Positions 62,338 to 64,000 of a stretch of 64,000 nt of DNA are shown here, in pieces. This DNA is from Pseudomonas delhiensis (GTDB lineage Bacteria; Pseudomonadota; Gammaproteobacteria; Pseudomonadales; Pseudomonadaceae), in the NCBI RefSeq assembly GCF_900187975.1, contig NZ_FZPC01000013.1, positions 1 to 64,000 on the forward strand. Reading direction: 5' to 3'. Within the stretch, counting starts at the first letter, position 1, and each line of letters opens with the position of its first letter. A program made the translations under genes and the position numbers. The notes beneath the pieces were generated by a model that made no database searches, had not been told where the DNA came from, and saw only the letters and a program-made list of their open reading frames with translations.

Positions 62338-63936
62338 TCAGAAGGTGGTGTTGTAGGTCAGTGCGAAGATATAGGCCTTCACCGTGGTGTGTACATCCAT
62401 GCCGGCATAGGGGTTGTAGACCAGGTTGTCGATGCCGGTGCAGGTCAGGTTGCAGCTCTGCCCGTTCTTGATGCTCTGCTTGGAGACGAAGTAGTTGAAG
62501 CCCAGGTCGATGTTGGTGTCCTTGTCCCAGCGGTAGCCCAGGCCCAGGCCGTACAGGTTGGCGTCGCCGATGGGCACCAGGGCGTCGGCCTTGCTCTTGG
62601 GGATCGCCGAGGGCCGGTACTCGTAGCCGGCGCGCAGCTGCAGGCGGTCGTTGACGTCGTACTGCACGCCCATGGCGTAGCTCCAGGTGTCGCGGTAGCC
62701 ACGGTCGAGGATGATGCTGTGGTCGGTGGCGCCGTTGGGGGCGAAGTTCTTGGCGATGCGCAGCAGGTCCAGTTCCTTGTCGAACTCGATCTCCAGGTTG
62801 TTCCAGTCGCTGTAGCCGCTCCACTTCAGGTCGAAGTTGAACTGCCAGTCGTCGAACGGGCGCAGCTTGATGCCGGTGGAGAAGTTGTCCGGGTTGGTCA
62901 TCTTCAGCGTCGCCACGCCGTGCTCCTCGTCGGCGTTGCCGTAGGGGAACAGCGGGCTGAGGAAGGCGCCGAACACCGAGTTCTGCAGGCCGGACCAGAA
63001 GCCCTGCCAGTCCTTGGTGTAGTCCACCCGGTACTTGCCCTTGAGCTTCATGCGCGACTCGCTCTGGTACACCGCGCCCCAGGCGAACCAGTCGTTGGGC
63101 TCCCAGAGCACGCCGAGGTTGAAGCTGGGCGAGAGGGTCTGCTGCATGTCCAGCTTGAGGTTGGCCAGGGTGTCGTAGGGGCCGATGCGGCCGCCGCAGA
63201 CGTTGAACACCAGTTCGACGATCTCCTGGGCGCCGGGCACGCAGGTGGTGTCGTGGAGGGTCTGCAGCAGGCCGGTGAGCAGGCCCGGGTTGCGGAAGTC
63301 GGTGTCCAGGGCCATGGCCTGGTGCGAGAAGCCGACGGACAGGCCGAACGACAGGCTGTCGTTCATCTGGTAGCCCACCGAGGGCGAGAAGTAGGTCAGC
63401 CGCTGCAGCGACACGCGGCGGCCGTCGTAGCGCCCCGGGTCGCTGTCCGAGTCCCGCGAGTAGCCCAGCGCCTGCGGCGTGTAGACGTTGGTGGCGAAGG
63501 TGAACTTGGAGCCCGGCGGGTTGATCGACAGGCCCGCCAGGGGCGCCACCAGCATGGGCACGTCGGTCATGCCGCCCAGGCCCGGCAGGTACATGGTCGG
63601 CGTCATGGTGCGGCTGTGGGAGTTGGCCACCGGGTCGTCGGACACGCCGAAGGTGCTCTCGCCGTAGTTCGGCGGCGCGTGGAAGCCGGCGCGGATGTCC
63701 ATTACCCCGCTGACCAGCTTCACCGTGGTCTGCCGGCCCTTGAGCTTGGTCAGGGCGGCGGGGTTGTAGTGCACCGCGTCGATGCCGGTGGAATCGGCGG
63801 TGACCGCGTTGCCCAGGGCCATCGCCTTGGGGTTGCCGATGGTGATGTCGTTGGCCAGTTGGGCCTGGGCCGGCAGAATCCAGCCAAGCCCCGCCCCTGC
63901 CATCGCCAGCAACAGTGGCGAAATGCGCTTCGTCAT
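62338..63936 (-). CDS. FadL-family outer-membrane hydrophobic-compound transporter
   Basis: A 532-residue porin. The signal peptide is residues 1-25 (ILPAQA/QLAND). The N-terminal hatch region (ITIGNPKAMALGNAVTADSTGIDAVHYNPAAL) carries the NPA motif of FadL. The rest is a long beta-barrel ending in a final aromatic strand (FALTYNTTF). Members import long-chain fatty acids or other hydrophobic molecules. PA1764 equivalent, one of several FadL homologues of P. aeruginosa. It follows another minus-strand gene by 18 bp and precedes the MalM-like gene. GGAG precedes its ATG. Confidence 0.92.
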   Translation of the reverse strand: MTKRISPLLLAMAGAGLGWILPAQAQLANDITIGNPKAMALGNAVTADSTGIDAVHYNPAALTKLKGRQTTVKLVSGVMDIRAGFHAPPNYGESTFGVSDDPVANSHSRTMTPTMYLPGLGGMTDVPMLVAPLAGLSINPPGSKFTFATNVYTPQALGYSRDSDSDPGRYDGRRVSLQRLTYFSPSVGYQMNDSLSFGLSVGFSHQAMALDTDFRNPGLLTGLLQTLHDTTCVPGAQEIVELVFNVCGGRIGPYDTLANLKLDMQQTLSPSFNLGVLWEPNDWFAWGAVYQSESRMKLKGKYRVDYTKDWQGFWSGLQNSVFGAFLSPLFPYGNADEEHGVATLKMTNPDNFSTGIKLRPFDDWQFNFDLKWSGYSDWNNLEIEFDKELDLLRIAKNFAPNGATDHSIILDRGYRDTWSYAMGVQYDVNDRLQLRAGYEYRPSAIPKSKADALVPIGDANLYGLGLGYRWDKDTNIDLGFNYFVSKQSIKNGQSCNLTCTGIDNLVYNPYAGMDVHTTVKAYIFALTYNTTF

Positions 63937-63954
63937 GGGAACTCCGCTCGCCGT

Positions 63955-64000
63955 TTAGTCGGGCTTCAGGCCCTTGATATCCAGGGGCAGGGAAACCCCC
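63955..64000 (-). CDS. C-terminal end of an unidentified gene upstream of the fadL homologue
   Basis: Reading the minus strand, the last codons give GVSLPLDIKGLKPD and a TAA stop at 63957-63955, 18 bp before the porin ATG. Only fourteen residues are visible, so no family can be named. The short gap suggests it is the first or a preceding gene of the same operon. Confidence 0.45.
   Translation of the reverse strand, partial: GVSLPLDIKGLKPD

Overview
The window is high-GC Pseudomonas chromosome. The right half carries the core block nasS-nasT / PL7 lyase / nasA / PP2C-kinase / nirBD-nasC-cobA / oprF-sigX-cmpX-crfX-cmaX / rraA / esterase / ppsA-ppsR / ATP-grasp operon / fadL homologue. This is the gene order I know from the PA1764-PA1786 neighbourhood of P. 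aeruginosa. The left half is organised differently from that species, and intergenic spaces are loaded with three families of short dispersed repeats. A non-aeruginosa member of the same broad lineage is likely. I saw no tRNA, rRNA or CRISPR.

Layout. 1-86 looks like the 5' edge of an IS110/IS1111-type element. 88-1670 is a tandem duplication of about 791 bp that leaves a truncated copy of an Anbu protease gene. 1236-5193 (minus) is the Anbu operon: circularly permuted ATP-grasp, alpha-E protein, transglutaminase-like protein, Anbu peptidase. 5566-11080 (plus) is a polyamine/GABA-type ABC transporter with gamma-aminobutyraldehyde dehydrogenase (ydcSTUV-patD). 11559-18273 (minus) is an aerobic carnitine-degradation cluster: D-malate/tartrate dehydrogenase, BCCT transporter, CntA Rieske oxygenase, semialdehyde dehydrogenase, CntB reductase, with a divergent LysR gene. 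Its predicted route is carnitine to trimethylamine plus malic semialdehyde, then malate, then pyruvate. Paired GTTAAC sites with identical 18-bp spacing lie before both the transporter and cntA.

19498-21134 holds ung and an HDOD gene. 21141-26577 is a valine/branched acyl-CoA cluster under a divergent AraC regulator: acyl-CoA dehydrogenase, DspI-like enoyl-CoA hydratase, 3-hydroxyisobutyryl-CoA hydrolase-like protein, 3-hydroxyisobutyrate dehydrogenase. 27634-30649 is an SdsA1-type alkylsulfatase with a divergent LysR regulator. 30680-33358 holds small envelope and membrane proteins.

33549-46958 is a complete nitrate-assimilation regulon. Three sigma-54 promoter matches precede nasS, nasA and nirB. 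Each is followed by a leader with ANTAR-type hexaloop hairpins and an intrinsic terminator, consistent with NasT antitermination. The operon makes the nitrate transporter, nitrate reductase, nitrite reductase and the siroheme-pathway methyltransferase that NirB needs.

47712-53621 is the OprF/SigX envelope-stress region. 53697-57052 is the divergent PEP synthase and its regulatory kinase/phosphatase. 57256-60317 is a second ATP-grasp/transglutaminase/protease operon, so the window holds two distinct systems of that kind. 60318-61135 is a tandem array of about 170-bp REP-containing units. The end carries a MalM-like periplasmic protein, a FadL-family porin and the tail of another gene.
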